Position numbers and translations under genes: made by a program
Shown here: positions 8,005 through 17,400 of the stretch, piece by piece
Layout of the letters: every line of letters starts with the position of its first letter
How positions within the stretch are numbered: position 1 is the first letter of the stretch
Assembly: GCF_009296165.1 (NCBI RefSeq)
Contig: NZ_VUAZ01000013.1
Span: 1 to 40,352, forward strand
DNA length: 40,352 nucleotides
Reading direction: 5' to 3'
Source of the DNA: Pseudomonas kitaguniensis
GTDB lineage: Bacteria > Pseudomonadota > Gammaproteobacteria > Pseudomonadales > Pseudomonadaceae
The notes under the pieces: generated by a model
The model's input: the letters and a program-made list of their open reading frames with translations, nothing else
What the model was told of the DNA's origin: nothing
Database searches by the model: none

Positions 8005-9129
8005 ATGCTGAACGGACGCGACCCGCGCATCGATTTTTTTCGGGGCCTGGCGTTGATCTTTATTTTCTGGGATCACGTTCCCTACAATCCGCTGGGTCAA
8101 ATAACCTTGCGCAACATCGGTTTCAGCGATGCGGCTGAAATCTTTGTGTTTCTTGCCGGCTACGCCTCGGTGCTGGCCTACAGCAAGGTCTTGCAGCGTG
8201 AAGGGTATTGGATGGCCTGCTTGAAGATTTTGCGACGCACGTGGGTGTTGTACGTGGTGCATATCTTCCTGCTGGCGATGTTGATGGGCATTGTGTTTTT
8301 CGCCAACAGCCATGTGGAAACCCGCGACCTGGTTGAAGAGATGGGCCTGACGCACTTCATCACCAACCCGCAGCAAGCCCTGGTGGATGAATTGCTGCTG
8401 CGCTTCAAGCCGAACCTGATGGACCCGTTGCCGCTGTATATCGTGCTGTTGGCGGGTTTGCCGTTAGTGCTGCCGTGGCTGTTGCGCAACACCCGGGCGG
8501 TGGTCGCGGTGTCGATGGCGGTCTACCTGCTGGCACCTTTGCTGGGCTGGAACCTGGCCGCGATTGCCGACGGTGTGTGGTACTTCAACCCGATCACCTG
8601 GCAGTTCCTGTTTATACTCGGCGGCGCGGCAGCAATTCACGCGCAAAAACCCCGCGTACAGGCTGAACGGCCACTGCTGCGCCAGCCGTTGTTGGTGATG
8701 GCGGCGGTTTACGTACTGGCCGCCGGCGTGATCACGATCGCCTGGCGTTGGCCACACGTACACGATGCGTTTATGCCGTACGCGCTCAGCGAATGGCTCT
8801 ACCCGATCAGCAAGACGGATCTGTCGCCTGTGCGCCTGCTGCATTTTCTGGCCCTGGCTTACGTCACCGCCAAACTGTTGCCGGGGCGTGCCTGGACCCA
8901 ACACTGGCTGGCGCAGCACACCTGCCGAATGGGGCGTTATTCGCTGGAGGTGTTCTGCTTCGGCGTGCTGCTGGCGCCGTTGGCGGACATGGTCAACGCC
9001 CTGGCCAACGATGCCTTCGCGGTGCAAATTATTACCGCCTTGATCGGCGCCGCATTGATGGCCGCGCTGGCGGCTTGGCTGGAGTTCAACAAACGCCTGA
9101 GCCAGTCGCCCAAAGTGGCTACCGCCTGA
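8005..9129 (+). CDS. OpgC-domain integral membrane protein
   Basis: The 374-residue protein starts MLNGRDPRIDFFRG. The upstream extension to 7870 is Cys/Pro-rich, unlike the family, and overlaps the divergent promoter region, so I start at 8005. RIDFFRGLALIFIFWDH is the N-terminal signature of OpgC-like acyltransferase-3-fold proteins, which add succinyl groups to osmoregulated periplasmic glucans. About ten transmembrane segments fill the rest (for example about 85-110, 145-165 and 225-245). No opgGH genes are nearby, so the acceptor glycan is not shown. It is divergent from gtrA across 222 bp, in which I see no other gene, and it is followed by a good terminator. Confidence 0.85.
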   Translation: MLNGRDPRIDFFRGLALIFIFWDHVPYNPLGQITLRNIGFSDAAEIFVFLAGYASVLAYSKVLQREGYWMACLKILRRTWVLYVVHIFLLAMLMGIVFFANSHVETRDLVEEMGLTHFITNPQQALVDELLLRFKPNLMDPLPLYIVLLAGLPLVLPWLLRNTRAVVAVSMAVYLLAPLLGWNLAAIADGVWYFNPITWQFLFILGGAAAIHAQKPRVQAERPLLRQPLLVMAAVYVLAAGVITIAWRWPHVHDAFMPYALSEWLYPISKTDLSPVRLLHFLALAYVTAKLLPGRAWTQHWLAQHTCRMGRYSLEVFCFGVLLAPLADMVNALANDAFAVQIITALIGAALMAALAAWLEFNKRLSQSPKVATA

Positions 9130-9137
9130 ATAACCAC

Positions 9138-9160
9138 AAGCCCCGACCTCGGGGCTTTTT
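9138..9160 (+). terminator. Rho-independent terminator after the opgC-like gene
   Basis: AAGCCCCGA and TCGGGGCTT pair around a short loop and are followed by five T. It lies nine bases after the stop codon of the OpgC-like gene and separates it from the toxin island. Confidence 0.85.
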
Positions 9161-9261
9161 GTTGAGCGCCTGAACGTCAGCCACAACCGATACACAGTTA
9201 CTGCCAGGCAAGCCCCCCTGCGGGCCTAGTCTGAGTGCCCATTTGCACAGAAAAACACACC

Positions 9262-12200
9262 ATGACCGCCATTCCCGCGCCCGCCCTCGACGATAAAGGC
9301 CAGCACTACGCACTCATCCGGGACGCTTTGCCCGACTGGCTGAAAACCTTGTCTACGGCACGCATCAGCGCGTTGAAGGCCAGCCGAAAAAATATTCCGG
9401 GCTGGTATAAAAGCGCCTCGCCCGAGCAACACCAACGGCTGAAAACCGCAGTGGCCGAACACTGGAAAACCCAACGCCTGGTCGACCAGAAACTGGCCGC
9501 AGTGACTGACCTCAAAGCGTTCGCGGAGCCCTTGTTAAAAGCCGCACTGAAACAGCAATACAACCTTGAGGTGGATGTACACAACACCTGTTTGCGCCTG
9601 TATGCCCCGGCCAAGGCGCCATGGTGGGTGATAAACCTCAACGCTGGCGTGCACAGCCGTACGGTGTCGTTGCTCGACGCCGCGTTGCACAATTTTGCCC
9701 ACACCGAGGCGTTCAGCGCCGATTCGCAATTCATCACCCTGCCCGATGCGTTCGGCCATTTCGACGTCTTACCGCTGCACAGCACCGTGACGATCCAACA
9801 GTTCATCGCCCTGGTTCGCAGCCTGGACATCGGCGAACAATACCGCCAAGACCTTGAGCTTTACCTGGGGCTTACCGAACCTGTGGTGCACGGCGCACTG
9901 CGCGCGCGAGTTACCGGCAACCATCAAGCGGCCCTCAACGTCGCAGCGCAAATGGCGCTGATGAAAGGCGACATCCTGCCTGCAGACCACCGCCTGATCA
10001 CTGCGCTGATCAGCGAACGCCAGGCACTCACCCTTGACGGCAAGGCCGTGCATTGCCATGCGCTAAGCCTGCTGGACGCCACATTGACCGGGGTTGTGCT
10101 GATCGGCGCCGACCTGGAACACAGCCGCCAGGCCGTGCCCGTTATCGTCTACCTGCCCGACGACCCGCAGCACCCGCTCAAGCGCTACGCCTCAACCGTC
10201 GCCTTCATGCTGGAGCTGACGCAAAAATTGCGTCAGCCCGACTACCAACAGTTCTTCAGCCGATTTATCGAGCAGCAATACCGGGGGCATTTTTTCGCTC
10301 AGTTAGGCTCGCGCCTGAGCCAAGTCAAATGGCATCAACACGTGCCTGGCGACCCACAACCGAGCTGGCGCGAAACAGCGCTCGACAACCCCAACCTGCA
10401 ATTTGGCGTGAAGCGTGTGGCAACGCCGTTGTGGGAATACCTGTACCAGCAAAAAATCGACAAGACCCTCAACGATGCCCGCGAGCTGGCCATCTCCACC
10501 GCCTACGCCGACCGCATGGCGCGCTGGGCCTGGTGGGACAATCTGCAGAAGATCCTCTCGGGCATACTCGACGCAGCATTACTGGTGGTGACCCCGTTCG
10601 TGCCTTTTTTGGGCGAATTGATGCTGGCCTATACCGCCTACCAAGTGGCCGACGAGGTGTTCGAAGGCCTGTTCGATTGGGCCGAAGGTTTGGGCATAGA
10701 GGCGATTGAACACGTGGTTGCAGTGACAGAAAACGTGCTGCAACTGCTTGCGTTCGGCGCAGCCGGGCAACTCGCCCAGCTCAAGCTGTCGCCCTTCGTC
10801 GAGGGCTTGAAACCTGTGACCCGAAGCGACGGCAAACGGCGTTTATGGCAGGCGGACTTGAGCCCCTATGCACAAAAAAACCTGACCTTGGGCGCCGAGT
10901 CGCAACCCGACACCCACGGGTTTCATCTGCACGCCGGTAAAAAAATCCTGCGCGTGCAGCACACGCACTACGAAGTCAGCCAGGACGCCGAGACTGGCCG
11001 GCACCGAATCGTCCATCCACTCCGCGCCGAGGCCTATCGCCCCGAAGTGCTGCTTAACAGCCACGGCGCCGTTGTACTGGAGGGCGAGGAACCCAGAGCC
11101 TGGGACGAGTCACAGTTGTTCCAGCGCCTGAGCCCTGCGACGGCTGCCTGGCCAGACGCGCAGTTGCAACAGTTGCGCGCTATCAGTGGCACCGAACCCG
11201 GCGCGCTGCGGCGTATGTACAGCGAAAACCAGGCACCGCCACCGCTGCTGGCCGACACCCTCGATCGTTTCGAACTGAGGCAGCACATCGACACCCTCAG
11301 CGAGCCCTTCGCCGACACCGATGAAGCGGTGTATTGGTGTGCCGACATGGTCACGCGGATGCACGGCTGGCCCAGCGACAAAGCCATCGCCGTGTTTGAG
11401 GCGGCCGACCTCAGTGGCGAGTCGATCCGACATGGCGCGCTACAGGCGCCGTCGGATAAAACCTTGGCCATCTGCCGTGACGACTTACTGGCAGGCCGGC
11501 TGGCGCAGCGGGTGGTGGGTTTTCTGGACGAGACCGAACTCGCCGCCCTGCTCGGCGAACCCTTGCCCGCCACCGCCTGCGCGCGTGCGCAAGCACTGCG
11601 CGAACACCTGAGCGTTTATGTAGCCTCGCGCAAGGACGAAATCTTCGAGCACCTGTACAGCTTCAAACGCCAGTCAAACAGCGCCCACGGGTTGCTGCTG
11701 CAACAGCAATTTCCCGCCCTGCCCGACCGCCTGGCCCAAGCAATACTGGCCCAGGCCCGCCCCGCTGAAGTACACCTTATGAGCGAAGAACAGCGCCTGC
11801 CATTGCGCCTCAAGCACCAGGCCAGGGAGTTGCAATTTGAAGCGCTCGCCACCCACGCCTATGAAGGTTTTTACCAGGGCGACGCGCCTACACCCGACAC
11901 CGAACGGCTGCTGCTCAATGCCCTGAGAATTCACAGTGACGCCTTCGGCAACCTGCGCCTGAGCATCCGCGAGCAACTGCCCAGCGGGCAATTACGTTGC
12001 CGCGTGGGGCCGGACGACGCGACCACCGATACGCTGCTGATACGCACCGCGCCAGGACGCTACGCGCTCCACGGGGCAGCGGTCGATACCACTTGGGATT
12101 TGTATGAAGGCGTACTGCAAGCCGTGCCCCGTGACACCTTGGGCTTCGCGCCGGGCGACGGCGAAGCGTTGCGCCAGTGGCTGCAGCAAACCCTGCAACC

Positions 12201-14340
12201 GCCCGCCCAACGCCGTACCGCGCTGGCCGAGGGGCCGACCCTCGCAGTTGCCTCCCAAGATACCCAGCAACTGCTGCAAAAACCGCTGTTCAGCGCGCTG
12301 CGTCAAAGGCTGGGTTTAGACACCATTGAGGACCGGCTCAAGGCCCTGTACCCGACGCTGACCGAGGAAGACGTGACAGCCTATGCCCAGGCCCTGAACT
12401 CGACCGATGGGCAACGCCAGTTGCGCGAGCTCGAAACCCGCAAAAAAAGCCTGCTTGACGGTCTGAAAAACTGGCAGCAACTTCACGCCGCCGGTAGCCA
12501 GCAACGTCGGCCGGCACTCTCGGAACAGCTGTTCAGGCAGCGGGTGGCCAAGGTGATACAGGAAGGCTGGGAGCAATCGGCCAAGGGTTACGAAACGAAC
12601 TTCGGAGCCCGGCAGTTGGGCAGCGAGCTGGACCTGCGCGGAGAAACCATCTACGGCTTTTTACAGAACTTCCCCACACTCGACACCCGCTTGCACCACG
12701 TTACCAGCCTGAACCTGGCGGGCACCGATTTCACCGTTGCCGACGGCGCGTTCCTGCATAACTTTCCCAACCTGCGCAGCCTGGACATCACCGGCAAACG
12801 CCTGACTGCGCTGCCGCAAGCCATCACCGGCATGCCTCGTCTGACGCAACTGGGGCTGGCGCAAAACCCGATCCGCTGGACCCCACAGAGCGTTGAGCAG
12901 TTCAAACACTTGCAGCATCTGCGGGTGCTGATCCTCTCGCACAACGAACATTTGGTGGTACCGCCAGACATCAGCCGCATGCCTGAACTGCACATACTGA
13001 TGCTCAATAACACCCAGCTCAACCAGTGGCCCACGGGTCTGTTCGAACTGCCCCGTTCGCCAAACTTCAACTTGAACCTGCTGAACACCGCCATTACCCA
13101 AGTGCCCATCGTCGAGCCAGGTTCCGCGTCGGCGGAGCTGGTGGCACGCACGCGCCTGGACCGCAACAAACTTGAGCACGCTGCCGAGGACCGGCTGGTC
13201 AGCTACCGCCGCGCCGCTGGCCTGGACCCTTATCGCACCTACCCCCCGCGAGGCGAACTGGACAGTCAATACTGGCTCGGCCACCTGCCGGCCGAGCCAC
13301 GCCAGGCGTGGCAGGAAGTCTGGGACAACCTGGAGCGGGAACACGGCTCCCAGGGCTTTTTCGAGGTCATCAGAAGCCAGCAACAACCGGAGTCCCTGGT
13401 CGTGCAGGACACGGCCGACCTGTTGCGCTATCAGCAGAACCTGACGCAATTGCGCATTAACGTGCTGCGACTGCTGAGGGCCGCCGACTGTGACGAGCCC
13501 ACCCGCACCGCACTTTTCAACCTCGCCGCCACGCCCACCCACTGCGCCGATGCGGGCGCCCATTTGTTCAACGCCATGGGCATCGAAACCATGAAGCTGG
13601 AGGCATTGCGCGAGCCCACTCCGCAAGCCCGGGTTAACGCGCTGGTGCGGCTGGCCAAACAAAAGGCCCGGCTGGACAAGCTCAACCACATTGTCAATCG
13701 GGATATTCAGGCGCGCCTCAACACGCCCACGCGCAATGAGGATGGCAGTGAAGGCCCCGCACTGCGGCTGACCACCGACATCGTCAACGGTGTATCGGGC
13801 ACCCTGGATGAGGTCGAGGTGTACAGCGCCTACCAGACGGGCCTGAAGGCGCGCCTGGATCTGCCCTGGCTGGCGGACCACATGCTGTACCGCGAGACCG
13901 GCAATGTTCAAGCCAGGCAACTGGTGATTGCCTACAACAAAGTGATCGAGGATGAGCAGGGCGACGGGCTGGTGGAGCAAATGCTTGAGCAGTATTTTTG
14001 GAGCGACTATTTGCGCGACACGCACCCCGACGAGTACCAAAAAATCAGCTGCCAACATTCACAGGCGAGTGAAAATATCGACGGCTTGCGCCTGGCTCAA
14101 AGCGCCTGGGCCGCCGATGAGCAATTGCCTGAGGAACACAAGAACCTGACCACCAGCGCCCAACTCAGGAAAAACCTGACAGACCTGGCAGACACGTTAA
14201 ACGTGGCCCATGAGCAAGTCTTGACCGACGAGCCCATGAGTGAGGAGCTGTACCTGAGCCTGTTTCTCAAGAGCTTCTACGATGAAAAAGAACTGGGCCG
14301 GCACCTGACCCGTTTGGCCATGATCAGCGCGGGGCTTTAA
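9262..14340 (+). CDS. Giant dermonecrotic-toxin-like / LRR / NEL-type E3 ubiquitin ligase effector (copy 1)
   Basis: The protein has 1,692 residues from the ATG at 9262, which aligns with the start of its paralogue at 19553. A GTG at 9235 is the alternative. Residues about 10-600 resemble the dermonecrotic toxin (DUF6543-type) region, with the typical stretch VPVIVYLPDDPQHPLKRY near 290. A hydrophobic segment at about 432-473 could help membrane insertion. Leucine-rich repeats span about 1146-1280 (LxxLxLxxNxI..P pattern). The C-terminal ~390 residues resemble the NEL E3 ligase domain of IpaH/SspH effectors, with a Cys1428-Ala-Asp1430 motif at the expected catalytic site. No signal peptide is seen, so secretion must be by another route. 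Host-directed ubiquitin ligase activity is inference from the family. Confidence 0.85.
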   Translation: MTAIPAPALDDKGQHYALIRDALPDWLKTLSTARISALKASRKNIPGWYKSASPEQHQRLKTAVAEHWKTQRLVDQKLAAVTDLKAFAEPLLKAALKQQYNLEVDVHNTCLRLYAPAKAPWWVINLNAGVHSRTVSLLDAALHNFAHTEAFSADSQFITLPDAFGHFDVLPLHSTVTIQQFIALVRSLDIGEQYRQDLELYLGLTEPVVHGALRARVTGNHQAALNVAAQMALMKGDILPADHRLITALISERQALTLDGKAVHCHALSLLDATLTGVVLIGADLEHSRQAVPVIVYLPDDPQHPLKRYASTVAFMLELTQKLRQPDYQQFFSRFIEQQYRGHFFAQLGSRLSQVKWHQHVPGDPQPSWRETALDNPNLQFGVKRVATPLWEYLYQQKIDKTLNDARELAISTAYADRMARWAWWDNLQKILSGILDAALLVVTPFVPFLGELMLAYTAYQVADEVFEGLFDWAEGLGIEAIEHVVAVTENVLQLLAFGAAGQLAQLKLSPFVEGLKPVTRSDGKRRLWQADLSPYAQKNLTLGAESQPDTHGFHLHAGKKILRVQHTHYEVSQDAETGRHRIVHPLRAEAYRPEVLLNSHGAVVLEGEEPRAWDESQLFQRLSPATAAWPDAQLQQLRAISGTEPGALRRMYSENQAPPPLLADTLDRFELRQHIDTLSEPFADTDEAVYWCADMVTRMHGWPSDKAIAVFEAADLSGESIRHGALQAPSDKTLAICRDDLLAGRLAQRVVGFLDETELAALLGEPLPATACARAQALREHLSVYVASRKDEIFEHLYSFKRQSNSAHGLLLQQQFPALPDRLAQAILAQARPAEVHLMSEEQRLPLRLKHQARELQFEALATHAYEGFYQGDAPTPDTERLLLNALRIHSDAFGNLRLSIREQLPSGQLRCRVGPDDATTDTLLIRTAPGRYALHGAAVDTTWDLYEGVLQAVPRDTLGFAPGDGEALRQWLQQTLQPPAQRRTALAEGPTLAVASQDTQQLLQKPLFSALRQRLGLDTIEDRLKALYPTLTEEDVTAYAQALNSTDGQRQLRELETRKKSLLDGLKNWQQLHAAGSQQRRPALSEQLFRQRVAKVIQEGWEQSAKGYETNFGARQLGSELDLRGETIYGFLQNFPTLDTRLHHVTSLNLAGTDFTVADGAFLHNFPNLRSLDITGKRLTALPQAITGMPRLTQLGLAQNPIRWTPQSVEQFKHLQHLRVLILSHNEHLVVPPDISRMPELHILMLNNTQLNQWPTGLFELPRSPNFNLNLLNTAITQVPIVEPGSASAELVARTRLDRNKLEHAAEDRLVSYRRAAGLDPYRTYPPRGELDSQYWLGHLPAEPRQAWQEVWDNLEREHGSQGFFEVIRSQQQPESLVVQDTADLLRYQQNLTQLRINVLRLLRAADCDEPTRTALFNLAATPTHCADAGAHLFNAMGIETMKLEALREPTPQARVNALVRLAKQKARLDKLNHIVNRDIQARLNTPTRNEDGSEGPALRLTTDIVNGVSGTLDEVEVYSAYQTGLKARLDLPWLADHMLYRETGNVQARQLVIAYNKVIEDEQGDGLVEQMLEQYFWSDYLRDTHPDEYQKISCQHSQASENIDGLRLAQSAWAADEQLPEEHKNLTTSAQLRKNLTDLADTLNVAHEQVLTDEPMSEELYLSLFLKSFYDEKELGRHLTRLAMISAGL

Positions 14341-14443
14341 CCGGCCGTGACGGGCTTGCGAGGTGTGGTGGTTATGTATTCCTGCCCTGCTCACGAGGGT
14401 CTTTAGTGTGGGGTTCACCCCCTCACGACAGGAAACCTAGCTG

Positions 14444-17400
14444 ATGCGTTCACCCCTCACGCCCTCCTCCCAAGACCTGCTGCGACAGTTATCCACCTGC
14501 ACCGCCAGCATCACGCACCTGCTGGATGCCCAGCCGGTATTTGCCACCGTCATCGCCGCCGAACTGCGTCAGGCATTGGCAACGCTGGTGCCCGAAACCC
14601 CACCCAACCCCGATGCGGTTTACCTCAACGAGTATGTCTACGACACACCCACAACACAGGCCGGCGACAGCGCCGTGCGGTCTGCGCACCTCACCCGCAC
14701 ACGCAACCTGACCCAAGTGCTGCAAGAGGCCATCGCCACCCACACAACCGCGACCCAACGTGCCAAAGAGCCGCAAACCGGCAGTGTCAGCCAAGCCGTG
14801 GGGTTCTATCCCAATGCTTACAGCACAGGCCGCGACGGCGATAACGCGGCGCTGCACGTCGAGGCCTTCAACACGCTGATCGACGCGCTGAAAAACGACA
14901 GCCTGGCGCTGTACCAGCGCAAGCTTGAGGTGTTCTGGTCGTCCCCGCACTTGAGCACCGGCGCGCTCAGCGTCCACGCCGCCATGAACCAAAAACAACG
15001 CCAGTTATTTTGCCTTGAGGCGGACCTGCAACTGGCCGAAACCCGGCGACACCTCAGCGACGCGCAACAGGCCCTGGAAAAACAGCCTGCCAATACCCAA
15101 GCGCAAACAGCCGTGGCCACGGCCAAGGCGCGGTTACAGGTATTGATCGAAGGCCGGCAGTTGATCGAAAACCAGATGCTGCATGAAACCTCGGGCAACC
15201 CCATGCCAGTACTGGCGGCCGGTATTAGCCTGTACGCAAGAGACCAGCCTGAGTGGTCCGTGGCGCTCAGCGGTTGCTTTGTACTTGCCGAACAACTGCA
15301 TACGCTCCGGCCGGTGGTGCTCTACACGCCGCAATTGGGCATTGAGATGTTCGAGCATTTCTACGCCATGGCGAACACCTTGAGCCGACGTTTGGTGGCC
15401 GGTGCCGACAAAGCCCTGCTGCTCGCCAACATCCCCACCGGCGAGAGGGCGCGCGCCGATAGCGCGTTAAGCAGTGGGCAAAACCTGCGCTATACCCCGA
15501 TCACCGGGCAGTTGTTCACGACCTGCCTGCAAACCCAGCGTGACCAACAAGAAATCGATATTGACCAAGCGCTCGACACGCCCACAGCCACCTTCGAGGC
15601 CTTGGCGGCCAAACTGGCGACCGCCCTGGCGCTGCCGTTGAAAGGCTGCCCCAGCTTGATGGCCCGCTTGCCCAAACCGACAGAGCCGATGCCCGGTTCA
15701 GCCGTCGCCCATACGCCGCCGGACAGCGAACAGCAGACCCAACTGATACAGCTCTGGAACTCACTCAACCAGCAGATCGACTATGTGCTGAACCATGACA
15801 AGCATCCCACGCTGGACAGTGCTCTGACGCCGCTGCTCAAGGAGACCTTCGCGCAGTTGCCCGCCACGACCGGGTTGGCCAGCTTATATGTGAACCGCTA
15901 CCGCACTGACAGCACCGGCCAGCGCCATTTTGAATCCTCGCGTACGTTGCGCGAAGCACTTGGCAGCTTATTGCTATGGGAAAACTCCGCGCTGGAAACC
16001 GATGAGGATGAGGACCAGGCAGCGCAAACAGACAGCGTCGACACCGTCGCCGAAAGCATCTTCAGCAGCCCCACGGCCTTCAGCGAAACAGCGCAAATAG
16101 CCCAGGGCAGCCTGCTGCCGGGGTTGGCTGAAGCCCTGCAAGCCGGGCTGGCGGCGCAGGTCACACGTTACTGGCAAACACCCATAGCGCCCGAGTTGGT
16201 CTGCCCACAGATCAAGCTGGCGCAGATCTATCGTCAAGCCCTGGATGTGCAGGCGCGCCTGCGCCACGCCGACAACACCCTGAGCCCACACGCAAAGCTG
16301 TTGATTGATCGCGCACTGAAATACCCGACCCAGGCCCGCCGTGAGGCCGGTTTCAACCACGGCGCCCGCCCCGGGGTCTATCAGTTGACGGTAAACACCG
16401 GCGGCGCAGAGGGTGCGCGCCTGGCCGGCAGCTTCGTCCTGACCCCCAGTGACGGCTCCAGCGGCGTACACCCGCACTGGTCACACGGGCACAAAAACCT
16501 CAGTACCCAAGGGTTGGGCGGGAACATCACCGAAGGCCCGGTGGTGGTGTTTACCCCGGACCAGGGCTTTGAAGAGTTTGCGACCCTGCACACCCTGCAC
16601 GACACGCTACAAGCGCGCATCAATGCTGGCGAGGAGGCAGGCCGGTTGTTCGTCAGCGGCTTGCCGTTGTCGGTGCAGCCTACAAAAACCGGGCTGTGGG
16701 GAAGCGACCTGCACGACACCTTTGCGCCGATAGAGGCCGACTTTGTCGCCGACAGCATTCAGGCATTGCTGGACAAGCAACAGTCTGACATCCAGGCCCT
16801 GCTGGGCCTGACCGAAGGTGAAGCGGGTACCCAAAGCAATGGCCGCGCGGAGCTGGTCGAGCTGTTGGATATGGCCGGGGCCTTCATGGCGCGCAACCTG
16901 CTGTTGCTGGAGCACTGGCGGCCGGACTGGGAAAAGCGCTTGCACCCCACGGACCAAAAGGCCCTGCAGGACCAGGCCCAGAGCACACGCCAGAAACAGG
17001 ATGACTTGGGCGAGCAATGGAAAGTGCTTATCCCCACGCTGGCCGAATATGCCAAAGAGCAAGTGCTGCTGAAGATACGCGCCTTCCTGGCCGAAAAAGG
17101 CCCGCACGACAAGGCCAGGGCAGCCTACCCCGCGCAGGGCGTTGACCCGGACCAGACTATGGTTATCCGCACCACGCGAACACGTATCGGCACTGGTGCG
17201 GGTTTTGGATCCCTGCATGAACGTGTTGTGTCCAGCCAAATGAGCCTGACCAACCTGCTCTTGAAAAACAACAAGCCTTGGGACCGGAGCCTGTCCTGGA
17301 CTGAAGACGACCTGTTGGAAGCAACCCTGATGACCGCACAAGGTGAGTGGGTGCCCGATGCCCAAGGCCACGCCATCAGCGTGGGCAAAGAACACCTGGA

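Noticed and set aside
9235..9261. GTG start for toxin copy 1
   Set aside because: The ATG at 9262 aligns with the start of the paralogue. I saw no good ribosome site for either, so this is a preference and not a proof.
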